From contig JACDAU010000188.1 in NCBI GenBank assembly GCA_013695265.1, forward strand, positions 1 to 12,770: 12,770 nt of DNA, read 5' to 3'. The notes beneath the pieces were generated by a model. The model saw only the letters and a list, made by a program, of their open reading frames with translations. It searched no databases and was not told the DNA's origin. Source of the DNA: Chloroflexia bacterium. Lineage in GTDB: Bacteria > Chloroflexota > Chloroflexia > Thermobaculales > Thermobaculaceae. Position 1 is the first letter of the stretch, and each line of letters opens with the position of its first letter. Below are positions 6,050-12,770 of this stretch, in pieces. The position numbers and the translations under genes are program-made.

Positions 6050-8953
6050 CTACGCCCCGCGCTGGCCGACGGAAACTGGGTCATCAGGCAATACCTGTGG
6101 CTGTGCCTCCCCGTCCAGCCAACGCTCGACCTCACGTGGAAGTAGCCGGGACGGCCCCTTACGAAACGTTGCGCCGGGCAGGGAGCGCAGGAACGTCGGG
6201 CCGTAGTTCTTCGTTACCAGCCGCCGATCCAGTGCGACGACAACGCCCCGATCGCTCTTGCTGCGGATGAGCCGCCCAAAACCCTGCTTCAGACGCAAGA
6301 TGGCTTGCGGGATGGCGTACTGCTTGAAGGAGTCCTCAAAACTCTCGCTGCGCGCGACAAACACGGGATCCGTCGGAACCTCGAACGGCAGCTTCGCGAT
6401 GATCAGCAGGCTCAGCGCCTCACCGACCACATCGACCCCCTCCCAGAACGAGCGGGTGCCGAGCAGTACCGTGCGCGGGTTCGACCGAAACTGCTGCAAG
6501 AGCCGGTGCCGTGGTCCGTCACCGTGGGCGAGCACCAGGATGTCGTTCTCCGCGAGCGGACGCTGAATACCCTTGAGCGTCGCCTGAACCGCACTGTGTG
6601 AGGTAAAGAGCACGAGCGTCCGGCCCTTTGCGGCAAGCACCAGATCCACGATCGCCGCCTCGATGGCCTTCTGGTAACCGGGAGAGTTCGGCTCCGGAAT
6701 GTCGCTGGCGACGAGCAGGAGCGCGGCGCTTCGGTAATCAAAGGGCGAGCCGACGAGCAGCTCGTGGGGATCGCGCAGGCCAAGCCGCTGCTTGACGTAC
6801 TCAAAGCTGCGGTCGGTGGAGAGCGTGGCTGAGGTGAGTACTACGGCCCTCTTCTGACTGTACAGCCCCTCGCGCAACAGCGGGCCTACGTGCAGTGGCG
6901 CCTGGTGCAACGAAACGCCTCCCGTCCGCGCGGAGATGTTCAGCCAGCACACGTCCTCCTGACGCGGGCGGGCGATAATGGCGTCCATTGCACTCGTAAG
7001 CTCCGTATTGCTGGACTGTATCGACTGCAATTCCGCGAGGAGTTCATCATACTCCATGACGTTCATTCCCTCGAGCTCCTCGAAGACCGTGTTCGCCTCG
7101 TCAAGCGCGGCTTGCAGGTCAGTAAGGTTCAGCTTCAGGTTCTCCCAGGTGGTCATTACGAAGTCCCAGGCCTGCTGATCGCGGATGGCATTGGTGAGCC
7201 GCAGCTTCTGGTCGTATGCCGCACTGCCCTGCATGCCCATCAGGATTGGTCCTAGCGCGAGGAAGAAATCGTCTACGCGCGACCGCACCCGCGCAGTGCT
7301 CTCCGCGAGTCGCTGAGAGAGGGAGACCACCCGGTCGTGGACCTGGTTCGAGGCTCGGCTCCCGCGCAAGTGTACCGGCAAGGTGCTCGCGAGGCCCTCT
7401 GGCCGATCCGACGAGGCGCTCCTGCTCACGCGATCGAGGTGGTCGCCGAGCGCGCGAGCGTCAACGGAGAAGCCAAGCTGGTCGGTCGCGGTGCTTTCCA
7501 GCGTGTGCGCCTCGTCGATCACGAGATACTCATACTCCGGCAGAACGGTGTTGCCCGCAGCGATGTCGGAGAGCATCAACGCGTGATTGACGACGATGAG
7601 GTGGGAGCCCTCCGCCTCCTGGCGGGCACGATACAAAAAGCATTGCTTGCCGGCTCCACCAAACTGGCAGCGCCTGCCCGTACATGTTTCCTGTGTCGCG
7701 CACACTTTCAGCCAGTGAACGCGCTCCTCGGCGGTAAGCGGCAGCTCCGCGACATCGCCAGTGAGCGTATTGGGCAGCCAGAGCAGCACCTTGATGAGGA
7801 AGCGCGTCTCGTCCAGCGTGAACTGACCGCTTCGCCGGTACTGTTCCCATCGCTTCAGGCACAGGTAGTTGCCACGACCCTTAACCAGGGTCGCCTTGAG
7901 CTCGCGGCCCTGTGCCCCTAGCGCGCTGCGTATGTCCGGGATATCCTTGCTGTGGAGTTGATCCTGGAGGTTGATGGTATCGGTCGAAACAACCACACGC
8001 TCGCCGTTCTGGAGCGCCCAGGTCGCGGCAGGCAACAAGTAGGCGAGGGACTTGCCCGTTCCGGTCCCCGCCTCGACGACGAGGGCGCCCTCCTCATTGA
8101 ACACTCCAGCGACCGCCCGCATCATTTCCACCTGCTGCGGCCGTTCCTCGTACCCCTCGAACGTCTGCGCCAGACCACCACGCGGGCTGAAGGCTTCCCC
8201 GAGCACTTCGATGTCGAGCGGTGTTGGCTCTGCGACCGGCTCCAGCGGCTGTACCCGTGCGGGCGGCGCGAGCAGGGAGCGCGTAAGCTCCGCCTCGCTC
8301 ACGCCTTTCGCCAGCAATTGCGCTTTGATACTCCCCGGCATCGCAACCTGCGCTGCTGTGAGCGGAGAGCCTCCGTGGAGCGTTGCGAAGAGTGGGTACA
8401 GTGACCAGTCCGTGCCAGTCGTCAGTTCCACGACCTCGCCGACGAGCTCCGCCGGAAGTTCGCGCAGCTTCTTCAGGAGCGCGAGGAACACAGAGCGTGA
8501 GACCTCGGCGTCCGCCATCGCATCGTGCGCCTGCGTCGCGGAGACGCCCAGCGCCGCCGCGACGCCCGCGAGGTTGTATGCCGCGAGCGAGGGGATGAGC
8601 AGCGTCGCGAGCTCCCATGTGTCGTACTCCGGATTCGCGACGGGCAACCCCTTCTTGCGCAGGAATCGGATGTCATGGCCGACACTGTGGCCGACGAGCG
8701 GATGATGGCCGATGAACTCGCCGAGCTTCTGCCGCACCCCATCGAACCGGGGTGCATTCTGCAAGTCCCGGCTGCGGATCCCCGTGAGCCGGCTGATGCG
8801 CAGTGGCACGGGCACCCCGGGACGGACGAGCGCCTGCCAGCGATCAAGAATACGACGCTCATTGAACTTCACAGCGCCTACCTGAATGATGTCGTCGCGG
8901 TCATAGTCCTGCCCGGTCATCTCCAGATCAAGCGCAACGAAAGTGCTCTCCAC
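6050..8953 (-). CDS. DinG-family helicase with N-terminal DEDDh exonuclease
   Basis: The 967-residue product fuses a 3'-5' exonuclease-like domain to an XPD/DinG-type superfamily 2 DNA helicase. Exonuclease (about 4-165): Asp9 and Glu11 in ALDLEMTG, Asp94 in VGHDIRFL, and His143/Asp148 in AHDAMADAE, so the DEDDh set is complete. Helicase: a Q-motif-like RPQQ at 271, Walker A EAGTGTGKS (294-302), DEAH at 480-483, and C-terminal motifs LTSATLS, GTRSFWEGVD and QGFGRLIRS. Cys365 (NYLC), Cys424, Cys429 and Cys438 are spaced like the Fe-S cluster ligands of DinG/XPD, with Cys418 nearby. Bacillus-type DinG has the same exonuclease-helicase layout. The frame reaches an ATG at 9046, but that codon lies inside the LexA operator. 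GTG at 8953 has AGGAG (8967-8963) 9 bases upstream and begins directly with MESTFVALDLE, so it is chosen. The gene is divergent from lexA. It likely resolves unusual DNA structures during repair. Confidence 0.93.
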   Translation of the reverse strand: MESTFVALDLEMTGQDYDRDDIIQVGAVKFNERRILDRWQALVRPGVPVPLRISRLTGIRSRDLQNAPRFDGVRQKLGEFIGHHPLVGHSVGHDIRFLRKKGLPVANPEYDTWELATLLIPSLAAYNLAGVAAALGVSATQAHDAMADAEVSRSVFLALLKKLRELPAELVGEVVELTTGTDWSLYPLFATLHGGSPLTAAQVAMPGSIKAQLLAKGVSEAELTRSLLAPPARVQPLEPVAEPTPLDIEVLGEAFSPRGGLAQTFEGYEERPQQVEMMRAVAGVFNEEGALVVEAGTGTGKSLAYLLPAATWALQNGERVVVSTDTINLQDQLHSKDIPDIRSALGAQGRELKATLVKGRGNYLCLKRWEQYRRSGQFTLDETRFLIKVLLWLPNTLTGDVAELPLTAEERVHWLKVCATQETCTGRRCQFGGAGKQCFLYRARQEAEGSHLIVVNHALMLSDIAAGNTVLPEYEYLVIDEAHTLESTATDQLGFSVDARALGDHLDRVSRSASSDRPEGLASTLPVHLRGSRASNQVHDRVVSLSQRLAESTARVRSRVDDFFLALGPILMGMQGSAAYDQKLRLTNAIRDQQAWDFVMTTWENLKLNLTDLQAALDEANTVFEELEGMNVMEYDELLAELQSIQSSNTELTSAMDAIIARPRQEDVCWLNISARTGGVSLHQAPLHVGPLLREGLYSQKRAVVLTSATLSTDRSFEYVKQRLGLRDPHELLVGSPFDYRSAALLLVASDIPEPNSPGYQKAIEAAIVDLVLAAKGRTLVLFTSHSAVQATLKGIQRPLAENDILVLAHGDGPRHRLLQQFRSNPRTVLLGTRSFWEGVDVVGEALSLLIIAKLPFEVPTDPVFVARSESFEDSFKQYAIPQAILRLKQGFGRLIRSKSDRGVVVALDRRLVTKNYGPTFLRSLPGATFRKGPSRLLPREVERWLDGEAQPQVLPDDPVSVGQRGA

Positions 8954-8962
8954 TGTACACAG

Positions 8963-8967
8963 CTCCT
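8963..8967 (-). promoter_or_regulatory. Ribosome binding site of the exonuclease-helicase gene
   Basis: The minus strand reads AGGAG, 9 bases, then GTG at 8953. It sets the start and rules out the upstream ATG at 9046. Confidence 0.65.
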
Positions 8968-9033
8968 GCCCATTATCGTGTGTGTATCCGCCGTCAATAA
9001 TACAGCAATCCCCAGCACGGCAACACAAAGCGA

Positions 9034-9063
9034 TTGACACGAACATACGTTCGGATTTATAAT
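9034..9063 (+). promoter_or_regulatory. lexA promoter (consensus sigma-70 type)
   Basis: TTGACA (9034-9039) and TATAAT (9058-9063) are both perfect hexamers, separated by 18 bases. Transcription would start near 9070. The operator for LexA occupies 14 of the 18 spacer bases. Confidence 0.88.
9040..9053 (+). promoter_or_regulatory. LexA operator (SOS box) between lexA and the helicase gene
   Basis: CGAAC-ATAC-GTTCG is a perfect match to the Gram-positive-type SOS box (CGAACNNNNGTTCG), a 14-base palindrome. It starts right after the lexA -35 hexamer, so bound LexA would block RNA polymerase: classical autorepression. The divergent helicase gene starts 86 bases away. Its own promoter is unclear; a TATTAT at 9002-8997 on the minus strand is the best -10 candidate, with only a weak -35. 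Shared control is therefore plausible but not shown. Confidence 0.9.
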
Positions 9064-9097
9064 TGGGTAAACGAAACCCCTAGCAGTGAGGCGCCTT

Positions 9098-9745
9098 TTG
9101 AAAACGTCACTCAGCACACGGCAACGTGACATGATGCAGTACATTCGCCGGTTCGCACGGGATAACAACCGGACGCCCACCCTGCGCGAGATCATGGACG
9201 CGCTGCACATCTCCTCGACCTCCGTAGTCGACTACAACCTGAAGCAACTCGTTGCGAAGGGGGAGTTGCGGCGTAACCCAAAGATCAGCCGTGGTATCGA
9301 GCTCACCGACCCTCGGCCAATCAGCGAGGACCGGATCTCTATCCCGATCATGGGGACAATCGCCGCCGGAGCGCCGATCGAGGTGCCGGAAAGCATCCCG
9401 GACCCGCAGACCTGGGGCGATACGGTCGAACTGAACGCCACGATGATGGACCTCCGAACCGAGGGGCTGTTCGCGCTGCGGGTGAAGGGCTACTCGATGG
9501 TGGATGCGCTGATCGCGGACGGCGATATCGTGCTGATGCGCAGTCAGGAAACGGCCGAAAACGGCGAGACAGTCGCCGTATGGCTGGAGCAGGAGAAGAC
9601 GACGACGCTCAAGAAGTTCTATCACGAAGGAACGCGTGTGCGCCTCCAGCCTGCCAACGTCACGATGCAGCCAATATACGCCGCGCCGGACGAGGTGACT
9701 ATTCAGGGCAAACTGATGGGCGTGATCCGCCAGATCGCACGCTAG
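9098..9745 (+). CDS. lexA: SOS response repressor LexA
   Basis: LexA represses DNA-damage genes and cleaves itself when stimulated by RecA filaments. The N-terminal winged-helix domain (about 5-70 of 215 residues) contains TPTLREIMDALHISSTS as its helix-turn-helix and a basic wing (GELRRNPKISRG). The C-terminal S24 peptidase domain has the Ala90-Gly91 cleavage site (TIAAGAP), the catalytic Ser133 in GYSM and the catalytic Lys172 in TTLKKF. All are intact, so it should be a functional self-cleaving repressor. The frame reaches a GTG at 9086, which lacks a ribosome-binding site. TTG at 9098 has GAGG (9088-9091) 6 bases upstream and gives the usual short N-terminus (MKTSLSTRQ), so it is preferred. 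If GTG 9086 is used the product has 219 residues. The perfect SOS box in its own promoter supports autoregulation. Confidence 0.96.
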   Translation: MKTSLSTRQRDMMQYIRRFARDNNRTPTLREIMDALHISSTSVVDYNLKQLVAKGELRRNPKISRGIELTDPRPISEDRISIPIMGTIAAGAPIEVPESIPDPQTWGDTVELNATMMDLRTEGLFALRVKGYSMVDALIADGDIVLMRSQETAENGETVAVWLEQEKTTTLKKFYHEGTRVRLQPANVTMQPIYAAPDEVTIQGKLMGVIRQIAR

Positions 9746-9776
9746 CCGCGTGAATCGATCGGTTTCGATTGTACGG

Positions 9777-9799
9777 GGGCTGGTCATTTTGACCAGCCC
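9777..9799 (+). terminator. Possible terminator hairpin after lexA
   Basis: A perfect 10-base stem (GGGCTGGTCA / TGACCAGCCC) with a TTT loop lies 32 bases after the lexA stop. It is followed by ATTCTGTG, not a clean T-run, so it may be a weak intrinsic terminator or a bidirectional hairpin. A smaller inverted repeat (AATCGA...TCGATT, 9753-9770) lies just before it. Confidence 0.45.
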
Positions 9800-9855
9800 A
9801 TTCTGTGTCACATTGTCTCAGACCTTCTTTAGGTGCCTGCAGGTCACGCCGGTGA

Positions 9856-9885
9856 TTGCAGCGACGGAACGTACCACAGTATAAT
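9856..9885 (+). promoter_or_regulatory. Promoter of the DUF4126-phosphodiesterase operon
   Basis: TTGCAG (9856-9861) is followed after 18 bases by a perfect TATAAT (9880-9885), giving a transcript start near 9892 and a leader of about 38 bases before the ATG at 9930. No full SOS box is present, only a lone GAAC half-site (9867-9870). Confidence 0.65.
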
Positions 9886-9929
9886 CTTCCACTGGCCGGA
9901 CAGCACCAGTTGGTCTGGCGGAGGATGCA

Positions 9930-10517
9930 ATGGACCCGTTCACACAGATACTCGCCAGCCTCGGGGTAGCCGCACCCGCTGGCTTCAATGCGTACCTGTC
10001 GCTACTACTGGTCGGTTTCGGCGGCCGCGCCGGCTGGATCGAGCTTGCTTCCCCGTACGACACTCTTCAGAGCCCAGGGGCGCTCGCCGTGCTCGTAATT
10101 CTGCTCACCGTCGAGGTCATCGCAGACAAGATTCCCGCGCTCGATAGCTTGAACGACGTCGTGGGCACTCTCGTGCGCCCTGCCGCGGGAGCCGTGTTGT
10201 TCGCGGGAGGCAACCAGGTGATAACGGAGCCGATGCCGTGGCTATCGCTCCTCCTCGGTGCTGGAGCTGCGGGCGGACTGCACGCGTTCAAGGCGGGCAC
10301 GCGTCCGGTATGGACCCTGAGCACCGGCGGACTGGCCAATCCCGTAGTGAGCGTCTTCGAGGATCTCGTGGCCGGCACAACCGTGATTCTCGCCATGTTC
10401 GTGCCGGTGCTTGCCGTGCTCGTGCTTCTGGTGGTGCTCGGTCTTACTGTGGCGCTCCTTGTTCGGCTACGGCGGAGTGTACGCCGCTCGGGCGGGAGGG
10501 TGAAGGTGTTCCGATGA
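9930..10517 (+). CDS. DUF4126 family integral membrane protein
   Basis: This 195-residue, very hydrophobic protein has about five predicted membrane segments (roughly 6-30, 48-66, 77-93, 102-122 and 145-180) and ends in a basic cytoplasmic tail (RRSVRRSGGR). Features I recognise as DUF4126: GFNAYLSLL (18-26), EVIADKIPALD (62-72) and RPAAGA (83-88). The family has no established biochemical function. The ATG at 9930 has GGAGG (9920-9924) 5 bases upstream. The stop overlaps the start of the next gene (ATGA at 10514-10517), so the two proteins are made together and probably act at the same membrane site. Family assignment is from the visible motifs; the role is unknown. Confidence 0.85.
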   Translation: MDPFTQILASLGVAAPAGFNAYLSLLLVGFGGRAGWIELASPYDTLQSPGALAVLVILLTVEVIADKIPALDSLNDVVGTLVRPAAGAVLFAGGNQVITEPMPWLSLLLGAGAAGGLHAFKAGTRPVWTLSTGGLANPVVSVFEDLVAGTTVILAMFVPVLAVLVLLVVLGLTVALLVRLRRSVRRSGGRVKVFR

Positions 10518-12280
10518 GTTGGGTCCGGCAGTGTCTCGACCTCCTCCACCAGCGCATGCATGAGACATTCATGCTGGTAACCGACACGTTCTACCGCACG
10601 AAGTACCGGGCCGTCAGCCAGCAGCTCGGGCTTGCCGAGCATGAATCTTCCTATGAACGCGGATTCGTCGTCGTGCAGATCGACTCGCTCGCGCACGAGC
10701 ACCTGCTCTCGGCAATCGACCACGGGTACGCGCCGTACCTCCAGCGCATGATGGAGCGTGGGCATGAACTCCGCATGTATACGTGCGGCCTGCCCAGCAG
10801 CACCCCGGCGTGTCAGAGCGCGATAATGTACGGCAACTCGTATAATGTGCCGGCGTTCCGTTGGTATGACAAACGCGCTGGCCGCACCGTGAGCTACAAA
10901 GTGCCTGCCAACAACTCCGCCCTGGAGCGAGAGGTGGGGCTTGGCCGCCGCGGCATACTCGAAGGGGGAAGCTCGTACTCCAACCTGATTAGCGGTGGCG
11001 CCAGCCGCAGCCTCTTCACCATGAGTACGGTCGGGCAGGGTTCGCTGCTCGATGGGATCAAGGGCCTGGGCTTCTTCATTCTCTTCGCCCTGAGTCCCGT
11101 ACGGAGTATGCGGGTCGTTGTCCTCTCCCTCTCGGAGGCGCTCTACGCCTTTGCGGAGCGCACAGCATCGTACTGGAAGGCGGAGCGGCGCGTTCGTTTC
11201 GAGGGAGTCTTCCCACTCGTGCGCGTTTTGGCGCACGTCTTCGTCAAGGAGATGCAGACCTTCGCGGTGATGGTGGACATGTACCGTGGCATCCCGAACA
11301 TTTACACGACGTACAATACGTACGACAACATGGCACACCACTATGGCCCAACGACGCGTCCGGCGATGCGCGCGGTGCGGACGGTTGACCGGCAGGTCCG
11401 CCAAATTGACCGGATGCGTCGACACTCCGCCACGCGATACGACATCTACATCCTCTCGGACCACGGCCAGACGCCTGCCGTGCCGTTTCGGCAGTTGCAC
11501 GGCGAATCCTTCGGGCGCTACGTCGCGCGGCTGGTGGACGATCTCACTCTCACGGAGCACGTCGAGGCCGAGGTCGAGGCCCGAAGCCATGTCGCCTTCC
11601 TCGCGGATGAGCTGCGAACGGCGCAACAAGCGCTCTCTCCGAAGACGGCGCGAGCGGTGGGCCGCCTGCGCCGCTATGTGGAGGAGGCGGATCAGCCTGT
11701 GGACACGCCGGAGCCTACGGCATCCAGCGCGACGGATGTAGTGGTCACCGGCTGCAGCGCAACGGCCGGCATCTACTTCAACCAGGTACCCGAGCATATG
11801 GACCTGACGGCCATCGAGCTCTCCTATCCGGGCCTGATCGACCAGCTCGTCGAACATCCCAGCGTTGGATTGGTAATCGGAAGCGAGGGCCACCGCGTTT
11901 GCATACTCGGCAAGGAGGGGCGCCTGATCTGGGACGGCGCCGCGCGCGTCGTTGATGCCAATCCGCTCAATGCCCTCGACGGCGCGTCGTGGACCCTTCC
12001 CGAGCTTTTGCGCCTCGCTTCCTATCCGCGCAGTGCGGACTTGATCATTTTCGGGAGTGTCGTGAACGGCATTGGCGTGGCGTTCGAGGAACAGATGGGC
12101 GTCCACGGTGCGTTTGGCGGGGCGCAAGCATACCCCTTCATCCTCTACCCACCGTCCGCCACACCACATGTCCGGCGCATTCAAAGCGCGCACGATCTGT
12201 ATACACTGTTCAGCAGCTACTCACCAGAAACAACTTCGGTGACGGTTAATGGGCGCGAGCCAGCGGCCCTGCAAGGTTGA
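10514..12280 (+). CDS. Alkaline-phosphatase-superfamily (type I phosphodiesterase-like) protein
   Basis: The 588-residue product belongs to the superfamily of two-metal phospho- and sulfohydrolases, near the nucleotide pyrophosphatase/phosphodiesterase branch. Likely metal ligands and nucleophile appear in the expected order: Asp57 (VVVQIDSL), nucleophile Thr97 (LPSSTPACQS), Asp271 and His275 (TYDNMAHHYG), Asp316-His317 (LSDHGQTP) and His531 (VHGAFGG). The active site therefore looks complete. There is no signal peptide. A hydrophobic stretch at about 184-215 could associate with the membrane, and residues 345-405 form an insertion rich in charged residues. The frame is open far upstream, but ATG 10514 is chosen because it overlaps the TGA of the DUF4126 gene (ATGA), a mark of translational coupling. 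The substrate is unknown; a phosphodiester in lipid, nucleotide or envelope polymer is possible. Hydrolase superfamily: confident. Substrate: no evidence. Confidence 0.85.
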   Translation: MSWVRQCLDLLHQRMHETFMLVTDTFYRTKYRAVSQQLGLAEHESSYERGFVVVQIDSLAHEHLLSAIDHGYAPYLQRMMERGHELRMYTCGLPSSTPACQSAIMYGNSYNVPAFRWYDKRAGRTVSYKVPANNSALEREVGLGRRGILEGGSSYSNLISGGASRSLFTMSTVGQGSLLDGIKGLGFFILFALSPVRSMRVVVLSLSEALYAFAERTASYWKAERRVRFEGVFPLVRVLAHVFVKEMQTFAVMVDMYRGIPNIYTTYNTYDNMAHHYGPTTRPAMRAVRTVDRQVRQIDRMRRHSATRYDIYILSDHGQTPAVPFRQLHGESFGRYVARLVDDLTLTEHVEAEVEARSHVAFLADELRTAQQALSPKTARAVGRLRRYVEEADQPVDTPEPTASSATDVVVTGCSATAGIYFNQVPEHMDLTAIELSYPGLIDQLVEHPSVGLVIGSEGHRVCILGKEGRLIWDGAARVVDANPLNALDGASWTLPELLRLASYPRSADLIIFGSVVNGIGVAFEEQMGVHGAFGGAQAYPFILYPPSATPHVRRIQSAHDLYTLFSSYSPETTSVTVNGREPAALQG

Positions 12281-12293
12281 CCGAGGCTGGCTC
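12257..12293 (+). terminator. Weak hairpin at the end of the phosphodiesterase gene
   Basis: GAGCCAGC (12257-12264) and GCTGGCTC (12286-12293) form a perfect 8-base inverted repeat around a 21-base loop that holds the stop codon. No T-run follows, so this is at best a weak or factor-assisted transcription end. Confidence 0.2.
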
Positions 12294-12515
12294 AAGGTTG
12301 TATCGTATTCCGTGGTGGCCGTCTCACCGATCCACAAAGTGAAACAGTACAGGCCGATATACGCCGGTGCCAGGTATCCCTCGCACGGAACCCCAAAGGC
12401 TGGCGCAGTGTCTGAAAAAACGCGGACCTCCATTAGGGGGGGGCTGACGCATCGTTATTGGCGGTGAAGCTGGCTTTTGAGCAGCACGAAAGCAAGAGAT
12501 ACAGGCGACACACAA
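12281..12515. other. Intergenic region before the J-domain gene
   Basis: These 235 bases hold no gene I can support. They contain a direct repeat of CAAGGTTG (12272-12279 and 12293-12300), an A6 run (12415-12420) and a G8 run (12436-12443). I looked for a CIRCE element (TTAGCACTC-N9-GAGTGCTAA) and for a clear sigma-70 or sigma-32 type promoter and found neither. The dnaJ-like gene therefore has no recognisable heat-shock operator here. Confidence 0.5.
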
Positions 12516-12770
12516 ATGGAATACAAGGATTATTACCAGGTTCTCGGTATTGAGCGCAGCACTTCCGAGGGAGACGTCCGCTCCGCGTACCGCAAACTGG
12601 CGCGGCAGTTTCATCCCGACGTGAATCCGGGCAATCCCGAGGCGGAGACACGCTTTAAAGAGGTCAACGAGGCCTACCAGGTGCTCAGCGACGCCGAGAA
12701 ACGCAAGAAATACGACCAGTTTGGCCGGGACTGGGAGCGCTACCAGCAAACGACGGAGACAACCCGAGGC
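12516..12770 (+). CDS. J-domain co-chaperone (DnaJ/CbpA type), 3' end outside window
   Basis: The first 85 residues of a gene that runs off the window. They form a complete J domain: MEYKDYYQVLGIERSTSEGD helix I, YRKLARQFHPDVNPGN with the HPD tripeptide at 33-35 that stimulates the DnaK ATPase, helix III with FKEVNEAYQVLSD, and KRKKYDQFG. It continues with RDWERYQQTTETTRG, not the Gly-rich linker of DnaJ proper. This suggests the CbpA-like class without a zinc finger, but the remainder would decide. The ATG at 12516 starts at the canonical J-domain N-terminus. The ribosome-binding site is weak (only AGG-like bases about 10 upstream). An in-frame TTG at 12477 would add 13 non-conserved residues and is not preferred. 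Confidence 0.9.
   Translation, partial: MEYKDYYQVLGIERSTSEGDVRSAYRKLARQFHPDVNPGNPEAETRFKEVNEAYQVLSDAEKRKKYDQFGRDWERYQQTTETTRG

Noticed and set aside
8954..9046. N-terminal extension of the helicase to the ATG at 9046
   Set aside because: That ATG lies inside the LexA operator, and the 31 extra residues (Cys-rich, no homology to the exonuclease domain) have no ribosome-binding site; GTG 8953 does.
9107..9811. A 234-codon minus-strand frame opposite lexA
   Set aside because: It is antisense to an unmistakable LexA, with His/Arg-rich low-complexity product.
9862..9879. Possible SOS box in the DUF4126 promoter spacer
   Set aside because: Only a single GAAC half-site is present; the other half does not match GTTC.
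10067..12193. A 708-codon open frame on the minus strand, opposite the phosphodiesterase and DUF4126 genes
   Set aside because: Its product is Arg/His-rich with no recognisable domain, it lies antisense to two genes with clear family motifs, and long antisense frames are common in GC-rich DNA.
12272..12300. Direct repeat of CAAGGTTG as a regulatory or attachment site
   Set aside because: Eight bases repeated once, overlapping a stop codon, with no integrase or other element nearby; likely chance.
12221..12433. A 70-codon minus-strand frame in the gap before the J-domain gene
   Set aside because: It has no ribosome-binding site (the bases before its ATG are a C run), no recognisable domain, and overlaps the end of the phosphodiesterase gene.
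12324..12749. A 141-codon minus-strand frame opposite the J-domain gene
   Set aside because: It is antisense to a clear J domain and has no supporting start signal.

Overview
The window is GC-rich, densely coded bacterial DNA with no RNA genes, mobile elements or CRISPR arrays that I can see. Three things point to a non-proteobacterial, Gram-positive-type lineage: a LexA operator of the CGAAC-N4-GTTCG type, a DinG-family helicase fused to an N-terminal exonuclease, and a one-membrane-span Ser/Thr kinase with a Pro/Thr-rich tail. Together with the DUF4126 protein and a short CbpA-like J-protein, Chloroflexota is my best guess. That is inference, not proof.

Layout. Bases 2-2878 (minus) encode UvrA, the damage-recognition ATPase of nucleotide excision repair. 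Upstream on the same strand is a three-gene cluster: a two-repeat PRC-barrel-like protein (3007-3648), a small conserved-looking protein of unknown function (3671-3943) and a BON-domain protein (4033-4494). The natural start of the BON gene seems to lie at 4575, but an in-frame amber codon at 4525-4527 cuts the gene. Divergent from it is a membrane Ser/Thr protein kinase (4746-6044, plus), whose best ribosome-binding site points to an ATA codon at 4728. Its stop codon faces that of a large exonuclease-helicase of the DinG type (6050-8953, minus) with only 5 bases between them. The helicase is divergent from lexA (9098-9745, plus). Next comes a two-gene operon with an ATGA overlap, encoding a DUF4126 membrane protein (9930-10517) and an alkaline-phosphatase-superfamily phosphodiesterase (10514-12280). 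The window ends inside a J-domain co-chaperone gene (12516 onward).

How the genes fit together. UvrA, LexA and the DinG-type helicase form a DNA-damage theme. The lexA promoter is close to consensus, and a perfect palindromic SOS box fills its spacer, so autoregulation is very likely. The uvrA promoter has a two-mismatch version of the same box in almost the same place, so uvrA is probably in the SOS regulon too. The kinase, BON and PRC proteins suggest an envelope or stress function, but nothing in the sequence proves it. The DUF4126/phosphodiesterase pair is translationally coupled and is probably one membrane-associated unit of unknown substrate.
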